Assembly: GCA_017942105.1 (NCBI GenBank) | Contig: JAGAVE010000059.1 | Span: 1-49,438, forward strand | Direction: 5' to 3' | DNA: 49,438 nucleotides | Source of the DNA: Clostridia bacterium | GTDB taxonomy: Bacteria > Bacillota > Clostridia > Oscillospirales > Acutalibacteraceae | Shown: piece after piece, positions 8,303 through 16,346 of the stretch | Layout of the letters: each line of letters begins with the position of its first letter | Position numbering within the stretch: the first letter of the stretch is position 1 | The notes under the pieces: model-generated | Told to the model about the DNA's origin: nothing | Database searches by the model: none | The model's input: the letters and a program-made list of their open reading frames with translations, nothing else | Position numbers and translations under genes: made by a program

Positions 8303-8740
8303 TTATGTTCTTACCGGTTCGCCATATTCTCGTCTCATAGCTTCCATTGAAACTATCCATTGTTTACCGAATTTACAGACGTCAACACCATTTACGAGCT
8401 TGCCGTATGCGATAGCCTTTCGGAGTGTGCTTTCATTCAGATTCCAAAGGAAAGTTGCATCGCTGAAAGCCATAAGACCGTCAAAGGGTGTTTCAATTTC
8501 TTCACCGTTTGCCCAAAGCTCGTCGCAAGATATGTCAATGTCATCATTCCAGATGATACCGTAACCGCCTTGGTCAACAATTACTGAACTGAAAAGCTCG
8601 GGTGAATCTTTAAGTGGAATAAAGAAACTGTACTTTTCAAAAAGCGGTGCAACATCATAAATTTTTGTTACGCCTTCGCAGAATTGAACGCTTAGCTTAT
8701 AATCCGGCAAAGCATTTATATTTTTAACCTTATGAAACAT
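8303..8740 (-). CDS. DUF2442 and helix-turn-helix protein, second gene of a putative toxin-antitoxin-like pair
   Basis: 145 aa. Residues about 10-80 resemble DUF2442 (KIYDVAPLFEKYSFFIPLKD ... GYGIIWNDDIDIS). The C-terminal 45 residues contain the helix-turn-helix pattern LNESTLRKAIAYGKLVNG followed by GKQWIVSMEAMRREYG, common in small DNA-binding regulators of defence and toxin-antitoxin loci. It therefore probably is the DNA-binding, antitoxin-like member. AGGAGG precedes the ATG, and the DUF4160 gene ends 12 nt upstream, so the two are one operon under the palindrome-containing promoter at 9032-9060. A toxin function for the pair is suggested by this arrangement but is not proven. Confidence 0.8.
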   Translation of the reverse strand: MFHKVKNINALPDYKLSVQFCEGVTKIYDVAPLFEKYSFFIPLKDSPELFSSVIVDQGGYGIIWNDDIDISCDELWANGEEIETPFDGLMAFSDATFLWNLNESTLRKAIAYGKLVNGVDVCKFGKQWIVSMEAMRREYGEPVRT

Positions 8741-8752
8741 ACAAAAACCTCC

Positions 8753-9007
8753 TTATTCAAGCGGAGAAAGGGAGATAAACTCCTGCGTTTCCCAAATTTT
8801 CAAAAGCTCATCCTTGTGCATAGCACTCCATTCGAGAACCATTTCAAGTGCTTTCTTGGGAAGAGCTCCTTCTAAAATAGTACCGTCGTTAATACAAATT
8901 GCAGCCATGTGATCACCGTAAATTGCGTGAAAATGCGGTGGATTATGTTCTGACTGTTGAAAATACATGCGGATAACAATTCCATAAAATCGTGATAATA
9001 CAGGCAT
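8753..9007 (-). CDS. DUF4160 domain protein, first gene of the pair
   Basis: 84 aa, matching DUF4160 over its whole length: an N-terminal P-x-L/I-S-x-F-x-G-I core with IRMYFQQSEHNPPHFHAIYG, then a helical C-terminus ending in EFISLSPLE. The conserved histidines in NPPHFHA may bind metal or be catalytic. DUF4160 genes are often found next to DUF2442 genes, as here. ATG start with AAAGGAG 7 nt upstream. AT-rich like the reductase at 7.7 kb. No function beyond the putative toxin-antitoxin-like pairing can be stated. Confidence 0.88.
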   Translation of the reverse strand: MPVLSRFYGIVIRMYFQQSEHNPPHFHAIYGDHMAAICINDGTILEGALPKKALEMVLEWSAMHKDELLKIWETQEFISLSPLE

Positions 9008-9031
9008 AAGGCAATCGCTCCTTTCACTAAC

Positions 9032-9060
9032 ATTGTATCACGGTATCGTGATATTGTCAA
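9032..9060 (-). promoter_or_regulatory. Promoter with operator-like palindrome in its spacer (DUF4160/DUF2442)
   Basis: On the minus strand, TTGACA (9055-9060), a 17-nt spacer and TACAAT (9032-9037). The inverted repeat TATCACG-GTAT-CGTGATA (9036-9053, 7-bp perfect arms) fills the spacer and touches the -10 element. A protein bound there would block RNA polymerase, which fits autoregulation by the HTH domain of the DUF2442 protein. Confidence 0.8.
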
Positions 9061-9266
9061 TGGTATTATTATAGTATCCTGCTAGATAAATATACATTAA
9101 TAGAAAAATTATATGTTTTAAAGAGGGCGATCCTATATGATCTTGCTATGTAAGTGTCACGGATTCTTTATATCAAAAATGAGAAAAATAAAGAAAAAAC
9201 TTAAAAATAAAAGAAAAAACGAGGAAATGTAATTTTATTTTTAGTTTTTGAGGCATAAAAACCGGT

Positions 9267-9283
9267 TTTGACCTTTTCTGACC
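9267..9283. promoter_or_regulatory. CtsR operator box 1 (minus orientation)
   Basis: Read on the minus strand: GGTCAGA-AAA-GGTCAAA, one mismatch in the tandem heptad RGTCAAA-NAN-RGTCAAA recognised by CtsR. It lies just upstream of the -35 element. Confidence 0.75.
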
Positions 9284-9284
9284 T

Positions 9285-9313
9285 TTGACGGAAGGTCAAA
9301 GAAGGTCTATAAT
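9285..9313 (+). promoter_or_regulatory. Promoter of ctsR-mcsA-mcsB-clpC
   Basis: TTGACG (9285-9290), a 17-nt spacer and TATAAT (9308-9313). CtsR box 2 lies between and over the -10, box 1 just upstream and box 3 just downstream. The rest of the gene-free stretch 9061-9266 is AT-rich with no feature that I can identify. Confidence 0.85.
9294..9310 (+). promoter_or_regulatory. CtsR operator box 2 (spacer/-10)
   Basis: GGTCAAA-GAA-GGTCTAT: the first heptad is perfect, the second deviates where it merges with the -10 TATAAT. Confidence 0.7.
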
Positions 9314-9325
9314 TAATGCCAGAAA

Positions 9326-9342
9326 GGTCAAAGAAAGTCAAA
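9326..9342 (+). promoter_or_regulatory. CtsR operator box 3 (perfect)
   Basis: GGTCAAA-GAA-AGTCAAA matches the CtsR consensus at every defined position and lies downstream of the predicted transcription start. A further overlapping GTCAAA half-site follows at once. Confidence 0.9.
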
Positions 9343-9366
9343 GTCAAAAAGGAAGGAGTTGATGAT

Positions 9367-9816
9367 ATGAGTATGAGCAACATTATCGCGCAGATGATTC
9401 TTGAAATGATGCAGGAAGCGGGCGAAACGGAAATTCAGCGTAACGAGCTTGCACAGACTCTGGGCTGTGTTCCGAGCCAGATAAACTATGTCATATCGTC
9501 GCGCTTCACCCCTGAACAGGGATATATTGTTGAAAGCAGGCGAGGTGGCGGTGGTTATATCCGCATTGCGCGAATAAAATATGATAAAGGGACAATGCTT
9601 ATGCATGTTGTGAACACGGTAGGAAACAGCATTGATGAGGCAACCTGCAGAGCGCATATCTATAATCTTAATTATCAGAATATAATTTCAGCAGATGCTT
9701 CAAGATTGATTCTTTCAGCCGTCAGCGATAAATGCTACCGTGAGCTTGAACCCCAGGTGCGCGACAGAGTGCGCGCGTCAATTTTCAAACAAATGCTATT
9801 AAATGCGAAAGGATGA
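9367..9816 (+). CDS. ctsR: CtsR, repressor of class III heat-shock genes
   Basis: 149 aa from the ATG at 9367; GGAAGGAG lies 8 nt upstream and the length then matches the family. CtsR binds tandem heptads through an N-terminal winged helix. Visible are the helix-turn-helix RNELAQTLGCVPSQINYVISSRF and the conserved wing ESRRGGGGYIRI, whose glycines sense heat. The C-terminal dimerisation domain follows. Three operators in its own promoter (9267-9342) show autoregulation. mcsA follows after 6 nt. CtsR is inactivated and removed via McsB and ClpC, both encoded in this operon. Confidence 0.97.
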   Translation: MSMSNIIAQMILEMMQEAGETEIQRNELAQTLGCVPSQINYVISSRFTPEQGYIVESRRGGGGYIRIARIKYDKGTMLMHVVNTVGNSIDEATCRAHIYNLNYQNIISADASRLILSAVSDKCYRELEPQVRDRVRASIFKQMLLNAKG

Positions 9817-9822
9817 TTATAT

Positions 9823-10332
9823 ATGTTGTGTCAGAATTGTGGAAAAAACGAAGCGACAACTCATATCAAGCGTGTTGTAAACGGTGAAACGGCGGAGAAG
9901 CATCTCTGCGTTTCCTGCGCAGAGCATCTCGGATACAGTGATATGTTTTCAGGCTTCGGATTTAGTTTAGACGGATTTTTTGGAGGCTTGCTCGGCGAAA
10001 ATATGCCGTTGCTCGGAGCAGAAAGAGAAGAAAAATGCCCTAAATGTGGTTATACCTTTTCCGATATTGCAAAGAGCGGTAAGCTTGGCTGTGCCGATTG
10101 CTACAGAAAGTTTTACGATAAGCTTCTGCCGTCGCTTCAGCGTATTCACGGCAAGATAAAGCATACGGGTAAGCATGCTATGATTCCAGTTCAGGTAAGC
10201 GCTGAGCCGAAAATTAATCCCGTAGCAAAGCTTAAAGAGGATTTGCAAAAGGCGATCGAAGAGCAGAATTTTGAGCAGGCTGCAGTTCTTCGCGACAGAA
10301 TAAAAGAAATGGAGGCGGGCAAGAATGAATAA
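9823..10332 (+). CDS. mcsA: McsA, zinc-binding activator of the arginine kinase McsB
   Basis: 169 aa. Two zinc-binding modules are visible: C3-x-x-C6 with C29-x-x-C32, and CPKC with CADC near residues 78-100. A C-terminal UVR motif (LQKAIEEQNFEQAAVLRDRI) follows. In Firmicutes McsA stimulates McsB and links it to ClpC. The gene lies 6 nt after ctsR and overlaps mcsB by 8 nt, so the two partner proteins are translationally coupled. Confidence 0.95.
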   Translation: MLCQNCGKNEATTHIKRVVNGETAEKHLCVSCAEHLGYSDMFSGFGFSLDGFFGGLLGENMPLLGAEREEKCPKCGYTFSDIAKSGKLGCADCYRKFYDKLLPSLQRIHGKIKHTGKHAMIPVQVSAEPKINPVAKLKEDLQKAIEEQNFEQAAVLRDRIKEMEAGKNE

Positions 10333-11332
10333 GTGGTATATCGAAAACGGTGAGCAGGGCGATATCGTCATCAGTACCCGTGTGCGTCTTGCAAGAAACC
10401 TTGAAGACTATCCGTTTCCCTGCAGACTTACCGTAAAGGGTAAAGAGGCAGTATGCGAAGAGATAAAAAAAGCCGTCCTATCGGATGATAATTGGGGCTT
10501 TGGTTACACTTATATGAAGGATTTCACAAGAGCACAGTCTGTTTCTCTTGCGGAAAGGCATCTCATAAGCCCCGAATTCGCATCGGACAGAGCCGGCCGT
10601 GCATTGCTCCTGACGGACGATGAGGCAGTCAGCATAATGCTTTGCGAGGAAGACCATATCCGTCTTCAGGTTATGATGGCAGGTCTTGCGCTGAAAGAAG
10701 CGTACAGCGTTGCAGATAAAATTGATAATATTATTTCTTCAAAGCTTAACTATGCTTATGATGACAGAATAGGCTATCTCACTCAGTGCCCCACCAATCT
10801 CGGAACAGCTATGAGAGCTTCTGTAATGCTTCATCTTCCCGCTCTTACAAGATGCGGTCAGATAGGTAAGCTTGCGTCAACTGTCTCAAAGCTTGGTCTC
10901 GTTATCCGCGGAGCATACGGTGAAGGCAGCAGCCCGAAGGGTGACATCTATCAGCTCAGCAATCAGATAACTCTCGGAATTTCCGAAGAAGCCGCACTTA
11001 ATAATCTTCAGTCAATCACTCTTCAGCTCGTTGCTCAGGAAAGAGCAGCGGCGGAAAAGCTTATCGAAAATCCTATCGAGGAGGATAGAATCTTCCGCGC
11101 ATGGGGTATACTCAAAAATGCAAGGGTGCTCAGCGGTGACGAATTTATGGAGCTTTCGTCGCTTTTAAGAATGGGTATCTCTAATAATTCAATCGATTTT
11201 GATATTGCAAAGCTCAATGAGCTTACAACAAGAGTTCAGCCTGCAACGATAAACGCTGCAGAGGGTAAGGAACTTAGCTCACAGCAGAGGGATATCCTTC
11301 GTGCTAAATGGGTAAGAGAAGCTCTTGAATAA
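10325..11332 (+). CDS. mcsB: McsB, protein-arginine kinase
   Basis: 335 aa, related to phosphagen kinases. It phosphorylates arginines on CtsR and on damaged proteins, marking them for ClpC-ClpP. The N-terminal nucleotide-binding signature STRVRLARNLEDYPFP is at about residues 18-33. The catalytic C-terminal region contains CPTNLGTAMRASVMLHLP and RGAYGEGS, which are conserved phosphagen-kinase loops. It overlaps mcsA by 8 nt. A hairpin with a T-run follows before clpC. Confidence 0.96.
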   Translation: MNKWYIENGEQGDIVISTRVRLARNLEDYPFPCRLTVKGKEAVCEEIKKAVLSDDNWGFGYTYMKDFTRAQSVSLAERHLISPEFASDRAGRALLLTDDEAVSIMLCEEDHIRLQVMMAGLALKEAYSVADKIDNIISSKLNYAYDDRIGYLTQCPTNLGTAMRASVMLHLPALTRCGQIGKLASTVSKLGLVIRGAYGEGSSPKGDIYQLSNQITLGISEEAALNNLQSITLQLVAQERAAAEKLIENPIEEDRIFRAWGILKNARVLSGDEFMELSSLLRMGISNNSIDFDIAKLNELTTRVQPATINAAEGKELSSQQRDILRAKWVREALE

Positions 11333-11339
11333 ATATTTC

Positions 11340-11364
11340 AGCTCCGTGAAAACGGAGCTTTTTT
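11340..11364 (+). terminator. Hairpin with T-run between mcsB and clpC (possible attenuator)
   Basis: The stem AGCTCCGT/ACGGAGCT (11340-11347 with 11352-11359) has a GAAA loop and is followed by TTTTTT (11359-11364). It has the form of an intrinsic terminator but lies inside the operon, 34 nt before clpC, with no clear promoter between. Partial read-through is therefore expected. Confidence 0.75.
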
Positions 11365-11397
11365 GATGATTTACATTATTTTCAGGGAGGAGATAAT

Positions 11398-13836
11398 ATG
11401 TATAAATTTACAGGCTTTACGCAGAAAGCTAATTCAGCACTCAACTCTGCAATAGAGTTTGCGGAAAATCTCGGACACACCTATATCGGTAGCGAGCATC
11501 TTCTGCTTGGTCTTATTGCAAGCGAGGGCGGCGTTGCACACACCGCATTGACTTCAAGAGGCGTAACCTTCGAAAAGGTCGAAAAAGCAATCCGTACGGA
11601 AATCGGAATAGGAACTCCGACGGTGCTTTCACCAAATGATTTTACGCCCAGGAGTAAAAATATAATTGAAATCGCTGTTTCTCAGGCGAGATCTTCGGGT
11701 CAGAGCTATGTCGGAACAGAGCACATTCTCCTAGCTGTTATAAAGGATTCAAGCTGTTATGCGATGAGCATACTGCAGGAGCTTGGAGTATCTGTCAGTG
11801 ATATTTCGTCCGATCTCAGCAGCTTTTCTTCAAGCTCTCAGTCTTCTTCATCTAAGGGCGAAAGAAAATCTAAATCGGATGCAAAAACCCCGACTCTTGA
11901 GCAGTTTGGCAGAGACCTTACCGATATCGCAAAGCAGGGCAAGATAGACCCTGTTATCGGCAGGCAGAAGGAAATAGACCGTGTTATCCAGATTCTCAGC
12001 CGACGCACTAAAAACAATCCGTGTCTCATCGGCGAACCGGGTGTCGGCAAAACTGCGATTGCAGAGGGTCTTGCACTCAAAATTTCATCGGGAGAGGTGC
12101 CCGAGCTTCTTAAGGATAAAAGGATAATTGCCCTTGACCTTACGGGTATGGTCGCGGGTACAAAATACCGTGGCGACTTTGAAGAGAGAATCAAAGCGGC
12201 AATTGAGGAAGTTTCAAATTCGGGCGATGTGATTCTTTTTATTGACGAGGTGCATAATCTTATCGGCGCAGGCTCGGCAGAGGGAGCTGTCGATGCCGCG
12301 AATATTCTCAAACCTGCTCTTGCAAGGGGCGAAATGCAAGTAATCGGTGCAACGACGCTTGAGGAATACAGAAAGAATATTGAAAAAGATTCAGCTCTTG
12401 AAAGGCGCTTTCAGCCCGTGGTTGTCGGTGAGCCGAGCAGCGAAGAAGCTGTAGAAATTCTCAAAGGTCTGCGCGATAAATATGAAGCTCATCATAAGGT
12501 GAAAATCACGGATGAAGCAATCGAAGCGGCAGTTAAAATGTCCGTCAGATACATCGGAGACCGTTTTCTTCCCGATAAGGCGATCGACCTTATCGACGAG
12601 GCGGCATCAAAGGTGAGACTTCGTGCCTATACTCCGCCGGAAAACATCAAAGAGCTTGAAGATAAAATCAAGCATATTTCAGAGGAAAAGCAGGCGGCGG
12701 TAAACAGCCAGGATTTTGAAAAAGCCGCATCTCTGCGCGATGAGGAAAAAGAAATGCAGACTCAGCTTGCTTCGCTTCAGACTGAATGGCAGAAGAAAAC
12801 AACGGAAACAAACGGTGAGGTTACTCCCGACGAAATCGCAACCATTGTTTCTGAATGGACACATATACCTGTTGTTCAGCTTACTCAGGAGGAAAGCGAA
12901 CGCCTTCTTAATATGGAAGATGAGCTTCACAGAAGAATCGTCGGTCAGGATACGGCTGTATCGGCTGTGTCAAGGGCAATCAGACGAGGCAGAGTGGGTC
13001 TTAAAGATCCGAACAGACCAACGGGTTCGTTTATCTTCCTCGGCCCGACGGGTGTTGGTAAAACTGAGCTTTGCAAGACACTCGCTCAGTCACTTTTCGG
13101 TGATGAAAACGCAATGATTCGTTTGGATATGTCCGAATATATGGAGAAGCACAATGCTTCAAGACTTGTGGGTTCGCCTCCGGGTTATGTCGGCTATGAT
13201 GAGGGTGGTCAGCTTACGGAGAAAATCCGACGCAAGCCGTATAGTGTTGTTCTTTTTGACGAAATTGAAAAAGCGCATCCTGATGTTTTCAATATGCTTC
13301 TGCAGATTCTGGATGATGGAATACTGACGGATTCTCAAGGCAGAAAGGTAGATTTCAAAAACAGTATTGTCATAATGACATCAAATATCGGCGCAAAGCT
13401 GATAAGCAATTCAGGTGCGAAGTCACTTGGTTTCAGCGGTAATGAAAACGGCGGAGTGATGAGCCAGGATGCTATCAGAGAGGCGGTAACAGGGGAATTG
13501 AAGAAATGCTTCCGCCCGGAATTCCTTAACCGTGTTGACGATATAATTGTTTTCGAACAGCTTTCAAAAGAAAATATCAAAGAAATCGCAGGCAGACTTC
13601 TTTCGACCCTTTCAAAGAGGGTCGGCGAAATGGGAATCGAGCTTGTGTTCGAAGATTCAGCAGTTGAGAAAATTGCTGACGAAGGCTTTGATCCCGTTTA
13701 CGGTGCAAGACCGCTTAAAAGGGCTATCCAGTCAAAGATTGAAGATAAGCTCAGCGAAGAGATGCTCGAAGGCAAAATAAAAGCAGGTGAAAAATACACC
13801 TGCAGTTTCAAAGATAACGAATTTATATTCACCTAA
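11398..13836 (+). CDS. clpC: ClpC, AAA+ unfoldase of the ClpCP protease
   Basis: 812 aa. Domain order: two N-terminal Clp repeats (about 1-145), first AAA+ domain with Walker A GEPGVGKT at 212-219, a middle region with a UVR motif (SQDFEKAASLRDEEKEMQ, near 440-460), second AAA+ domain with Walker A GPTGVGKT at 549-556, and a C-terminal D2-small domain. The UVR motif and N-domain identify ClpC rather than ClpB or ClpE. It unfolds arginine-phosphorylated and other substrates for ClpP. ATG start preceded by GGGAGGAG. It is the last gene of the CtsR-controlled operon. Confidence 0.97.
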   Translation: MYKFTGFTQKANSALNSAIEFAENLGHTYIGSEHLLLGLIASEGGVAHTALTSRGVTFEKVEKAIRTEIGIGTPTVLSPNDFTPRSKNIIEIAVSQARSSGQSYVGTEHILLAVIKDSSCYAMSILQELGVSVSDISSDLSSFSSSSQSSSSKGERKSKSDAKTPTLEQFGRDLTDIAKQGKIDPVIGRQKEIDRVIQILSRRTKNNPCLIGEPGVGKTAIAEGLALKISSGEVPELLKDKRIIALDLTGMVAGTKYRGDFEERIKAAIEEVSNSGDVILFIDEVHNLIGAGSAEGAVDAANILKPALARGEMQVIGATTLEEYRKNIEKDSALERRFQPVVVGEPSSEEAVEILKGLRDKYEAHHKVKITDEAIEAAVKMSVRYIGDRFLPDKAIDLIDEAASKVRLRAYTPPENIKELEDKIKHISEEKQAAVNSQDFEKAASLRDEEKEMQTQLASLQTEWQKKTTETNGEVTPDEIATIVSEWTHIPVVQLTQEESERLLNMEDELHRRIVGQDTAVSAVSRAIRRGRVGLKDPNRPTGSFIFLGPTGVGKTELCKTLAQSLFGDENAMIRLDMSEYMEKHNASRLVGSPPGYVGYDEGGQLTEKIRRKPYSVVLFDEIEKAHPDVFNMLLQILDDGILTDSQGRKVDFKNSIVIMTSNIGAKLISNSGAKSLGFSGNENGGVMSQDAIREAVTGELKKCFRPEFLNRVDDIIVFEQLSKENIKEIAGRLLSTLSKRVGEMGIELVFEDSAVEKIADEGFDPVYGARPLKRAIQSKIEDKLSEEMLEGKIKAGEKYTCSFKDNEFIFT

Positions 13837-13841
13837 GCTAA

Positions 13842-13868
13842 AAGCTCCGTTCATTTAGAACGGAGCTT
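13842..13868. terminator. Bidirectional terminator between clpC and the glycan operon
   Basis: An 11-bp perfect stem AAGCTCCGTTC/GAACGGAGCTT (13842-13852 with 13858-13868) and a 5-nt loop. T-rich sequence follows on the plus strand and on the minus strand TTTTAGCTTAGG. It serves convergent genes. The core AGCTCCGT is the same as in the hairpin at 11340. Confidence 0.85.
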
Positions 13869-13872
13869 GATT

Positions 13873-14814
13873 TTATTCTTGCCTGAAAATGATGAATGTG
13901 ATTTTAGAAAAGAAGTCTTCTTCATAAGGAACCGAACCGAAAACGAGCGGAAACGATGCAACAAAAGCAATAATGAGAAGAAACAAAAGTATTCGTTTTT
14001 TGAAAAAATCGTTAAAGCTGTTGAAGGTTTTTTCAAAACCTTTTTTATCGGAAACACAAAGAAGAAAGGCGAAAACGGGAACGAGAATAAGAATTACCGT
14101 TTCAAGATTTTTGCTTAGCGCAAAGCCGTAAAGAGCAGAAAGGAAAGAGATAACTGTTGAAACAGCTATGAGAAAATTTTTGTCGATAACCGATTTAATA
14201 ATGATAAAAAGAATAACGGCAAGAAGGGGGATTGATGCAATCAAAAATGCCGATAAATTTTCAATATGAACATTCGAAAAATGCACAAGGTGAAGATTTA
14301 GATGATACGAACTGAACTGCTCAGCATAAAACTCTGAATTTTCTGCAGCTTTTGTAAAAACAAACGCGCCTGCACAAGAGAGAGCGCTTATAACCGCAGG
14401 TATATTATGCTTTTTGAAAAGCAATGTTATTATAATTGTCGGCGCGAAGAATGCTATAGTCAACGGCTGAAACAAAATGCAGAGAGCCGCAAAAACAGGC
14501 GACAGATATTTAAGTTTTTCTGAAAAAGCGAGAGACAAAAGGAAAAACGAAACCGAGAGAAGAATATGAATATCTTCTGTCAGAAAAATCACATTTGAAG
14601 AGATTAATGCCAGCAAGAAGAATGCTGAAAGATATATGTCATCTTCTTTTTTTACGCAAAGCGAGAAAAACAAAGCGGAACAAACGCAGACAAGCAGACG
14701 CAAAGCGAGGATGACGGGGTCATCAAAACCGCTGAAAATTGTGCTGAGCGTCGCGAGAACCGCAAAGGATGCGAGAGCGTATTTGTTTTTTTCAATAAGA
14801 TTCTTAATTTTCAT
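13873..14814 (-). CDS. Polytopic membrane protein of the heptose/glycan operon, function unknown
   Basis: 313 aa with about eight to ten hydrophobic segments throughout and short polar loops. No named family motif is recognised. It is the last gene of a minus-strand operon, 3 nt after another polytopic protein, in which the upstream genes make a nucleotide-activated sugar. Roles that would fit are membrane glycosyltransferase of the GT-C kind, polymerase or transport, but nothing in the sequence decides between them. Confidence 0.75.
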   Translation of the reverse strand: MKIKNLIEKNKYALASFAVLATLSTIFSGFDDPVILALRLLVCVCSALFFSLCVKKEDDIYLSAFFLLALISSNVIFLTEDIHILLSVSFFLLSLAFSEKLKYLSPVFAALCILFQPLTIAFFAPTIIITLLFKKHNIPAVISALSCAGAFVFTKAAENSEFYAEQFSSYHLNLHLVHFSNVHIENLSAFLIASIPLLAVILFIIIKSVIDKNFLIAVSTVISFLSALYGFALSKNLETVILILVPVFAFLLCVSDKKGFEKTFNSFNDFFKKRILLFLLIIAFVASFPLVFGSVPYEEDFFSKITFIIFRQE

Positions 14815-14817
14815 CTT

Positions 14818-15966
14818 TTAAATTCCTAACAGCTTCGAAAATGAAGCGATATAAATTATATAGAAAACAATTATCACAAAATGCTTTTTGAAAAAGGCCG
14901 TAATTTCTTCAACAGACGAACCCACAGCTTCGTTTCTGCGGTAAAGCATAAAGAGATATAAAAGACATTGGCTGGTTATAATTGCAGAAGTCCATCTGTT
15001 CCAGTTCAGACCGAAAATATATGCGGGAATGGCCGAGAGCGGATGAATAAGGCAAAGGAAAAAGGTGAATTTTTCAGTCTTGTTCTCGGCTTTTTTCAGA
15101 GCTTTAATCCAACCGTAGGCGAAAAGGATAAAAAGAGGGGAAAGAATTACAACGATTCCGAGTAAGTTTGATACGGACATTGTTGCCGTGATTTTTTCAA
15201 GTACGAAATCACCCTCAGTGAGATATTCGTTAGGAACAATGTTTGTCAGCCATTCTTTCGTCAACGGCATATCTGTCTTGCTGATCATAACATCGATCAT
15301 TTCATCAATAGATGAATAGCCGTTTGTAGCTCTCGTTTCAAGGCAAAAAAGACCGAGCGCAATGAGCGAAACATATGTCACCGCACAAAGGATACCGTCG
15401 CGAAGGTACTTTTTGTTTTTGAACATATCGTAAAGAAGGGCGATTGCAACGGGAACCATATAAAGCAGAAGATATGCGTGATGAATCGATGTGCAAACGA
15501 GCATAATGACAGGCACAGCAAAACGCAGAATTTTGTTCTCGTTAAAAATAAAAGCAATCAGCGTCAGGAGGATGAGGTAGATGTCCGTAACGCCTAACCA
15601 GGAAGCGAAAATCGGCATAAAAATCGGCGAGGTTATCATAATTGCGATAATCGCCGTTACAGCATCCTTGTTTTGACAGTGACGGATTAAATATCCTCCG
15701 AGAAGGGCGATAACGATGCTCGTCAGAATACAGACTATGTAAGAGAGTGTGAAGAGAAGACTGACCGATACAGTGTCTGAAAAGAGAGAAATTATTTCTC
15801 CAAGAAAAAATCTGGGCATGAAACCGCGGCTGTAATCACCGAGATAGGTGAGCAACTGCCATACTGGCATAGTTTCCTTAGTAGGCGCAAAAGTGATTAA
15901 TTGAGCCAGAAGAAAGAGGAATATGCAGATTTCATATTTAGTTTTTTCGTAAAGCTTTTTTAACAT
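14818..15966 (-). CDS. Polytopic membrane protein, possible GT-C-like glycosyltransferase or polymerase
   Basis: 382 aa from the ATG at 15966; a GTG at 15975 is possible but lacks a better ribosome site. There are about ten transmembrane segments. An N-terminal extracytoplasmic loop contains GDYSRGFMPRFFLGE. A D-Y-x-R-G loop of this kind is seen in membrane proteins of capsule and exopolysaccharide loci, from memory of such loci rather than from a search. HHAYLLLY and GLNWNRWTS are further polar islands. The position at the end of the heptose operon suggests transfer or polymerisation of the sugar at the membrane. Function is inferred only. Confidence 0.7.
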   Translation of the reverse strand: MLKKLYEKTKYEICIFLFLLAQLITFAPTKETMPVWQLLTYLGDYSRGFMPRFFLGEIISLFSDTVSVSLLFTLSYIVCILTSIVIALLGGYLIRHCQNKDAVTAIIAIMITSPIFMPIFASWLGVTDIYLILLTLIAFIFNENKILRFAVPVIMLVCTSIHHAYLLLYMVPVAIALLYDMFKNKKYLRDGILCAVTYVSLIALGLFCLETRATNGYSSIDEMIDVMISKTDMPLTKEWLTNIVPNEYLTEGDFVLEKITATMSVSNLLGIVVILSPLFILFAYGWIKALKKAENKTEKFTFFLCLIHPLSAIPAYIFGLNWNRWTSAIITSQCLLYLFMLYRRNEAVGSSVEEITAFFKKHFVIIVFYIIYIASFSKLLGI

Positions 15967-15977
15967 ACGAAACACCG

Positions 15978-16334
15978 TTATTCTGAATAAATATCTTTTT
16001 TGCCGTCAGGAAGTTCAACTCCCTTGTCATAGGTGACGATGAGCGTTGTGAATTTTTTATAATCAAATGAATGTATAACATTTTTATCAATTGAAAACAT
16101 ATCGCCCGATTTGAAAGAATAAGTTTCTTTCTTGCCGTCCTTTTTAACGGTAACATCGACTTCACCGCCGATTATAAAGAAGGTCTCTTTGTTAAGCTTG
16201 TGGTAATGTCCTCCGCGAAGGCTCGACGGATTTGATTCGACATAATTGACCTGTGCAATTTCACCGTGAAGAAGCTGCATAAGCTTTCCACGGCTATCGT
16301 TAAATTCAAAATCAGGTTTCAAAAATTCAATCAT
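15978..16334 (-). CDS. Cupin-fold sugar enzyme (CapF C-terminal/WxcM-like)
   Basis: 118 aa, one cupin domain. The metal-binding motif GGHYHKLNKETFFIIGGEV (about residues 41-59) and the second motif VIHSF are visible. The opening DSRGKLMQLL and the RGGHYHK segment resemble the cupin domain of CapF and of WxcM/FdtA-type nucleotide-sugar isomerases and epimerases. It probably epimerises or isomerises a keto-sugar nucleotide made by the neighbouring SDR enzymes. ATG start with AAGGTGG upstream; 12 nt after the SDR gene. Confidence 0.78.
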   Translation of the reverse strand: MIEFLKPDFEFNDSRGKLMQLLHGEIAQVNYVESNPSSLRGGHYHKLNKETFFIIGGEVDVTVKKDGKKETYSFKSGDMFSIDKNVIHSFDYKKFTTLIVTYDKGVELPDGKKDIYSE

Positions 16335-16346
16335 AAAAAGTCCACC

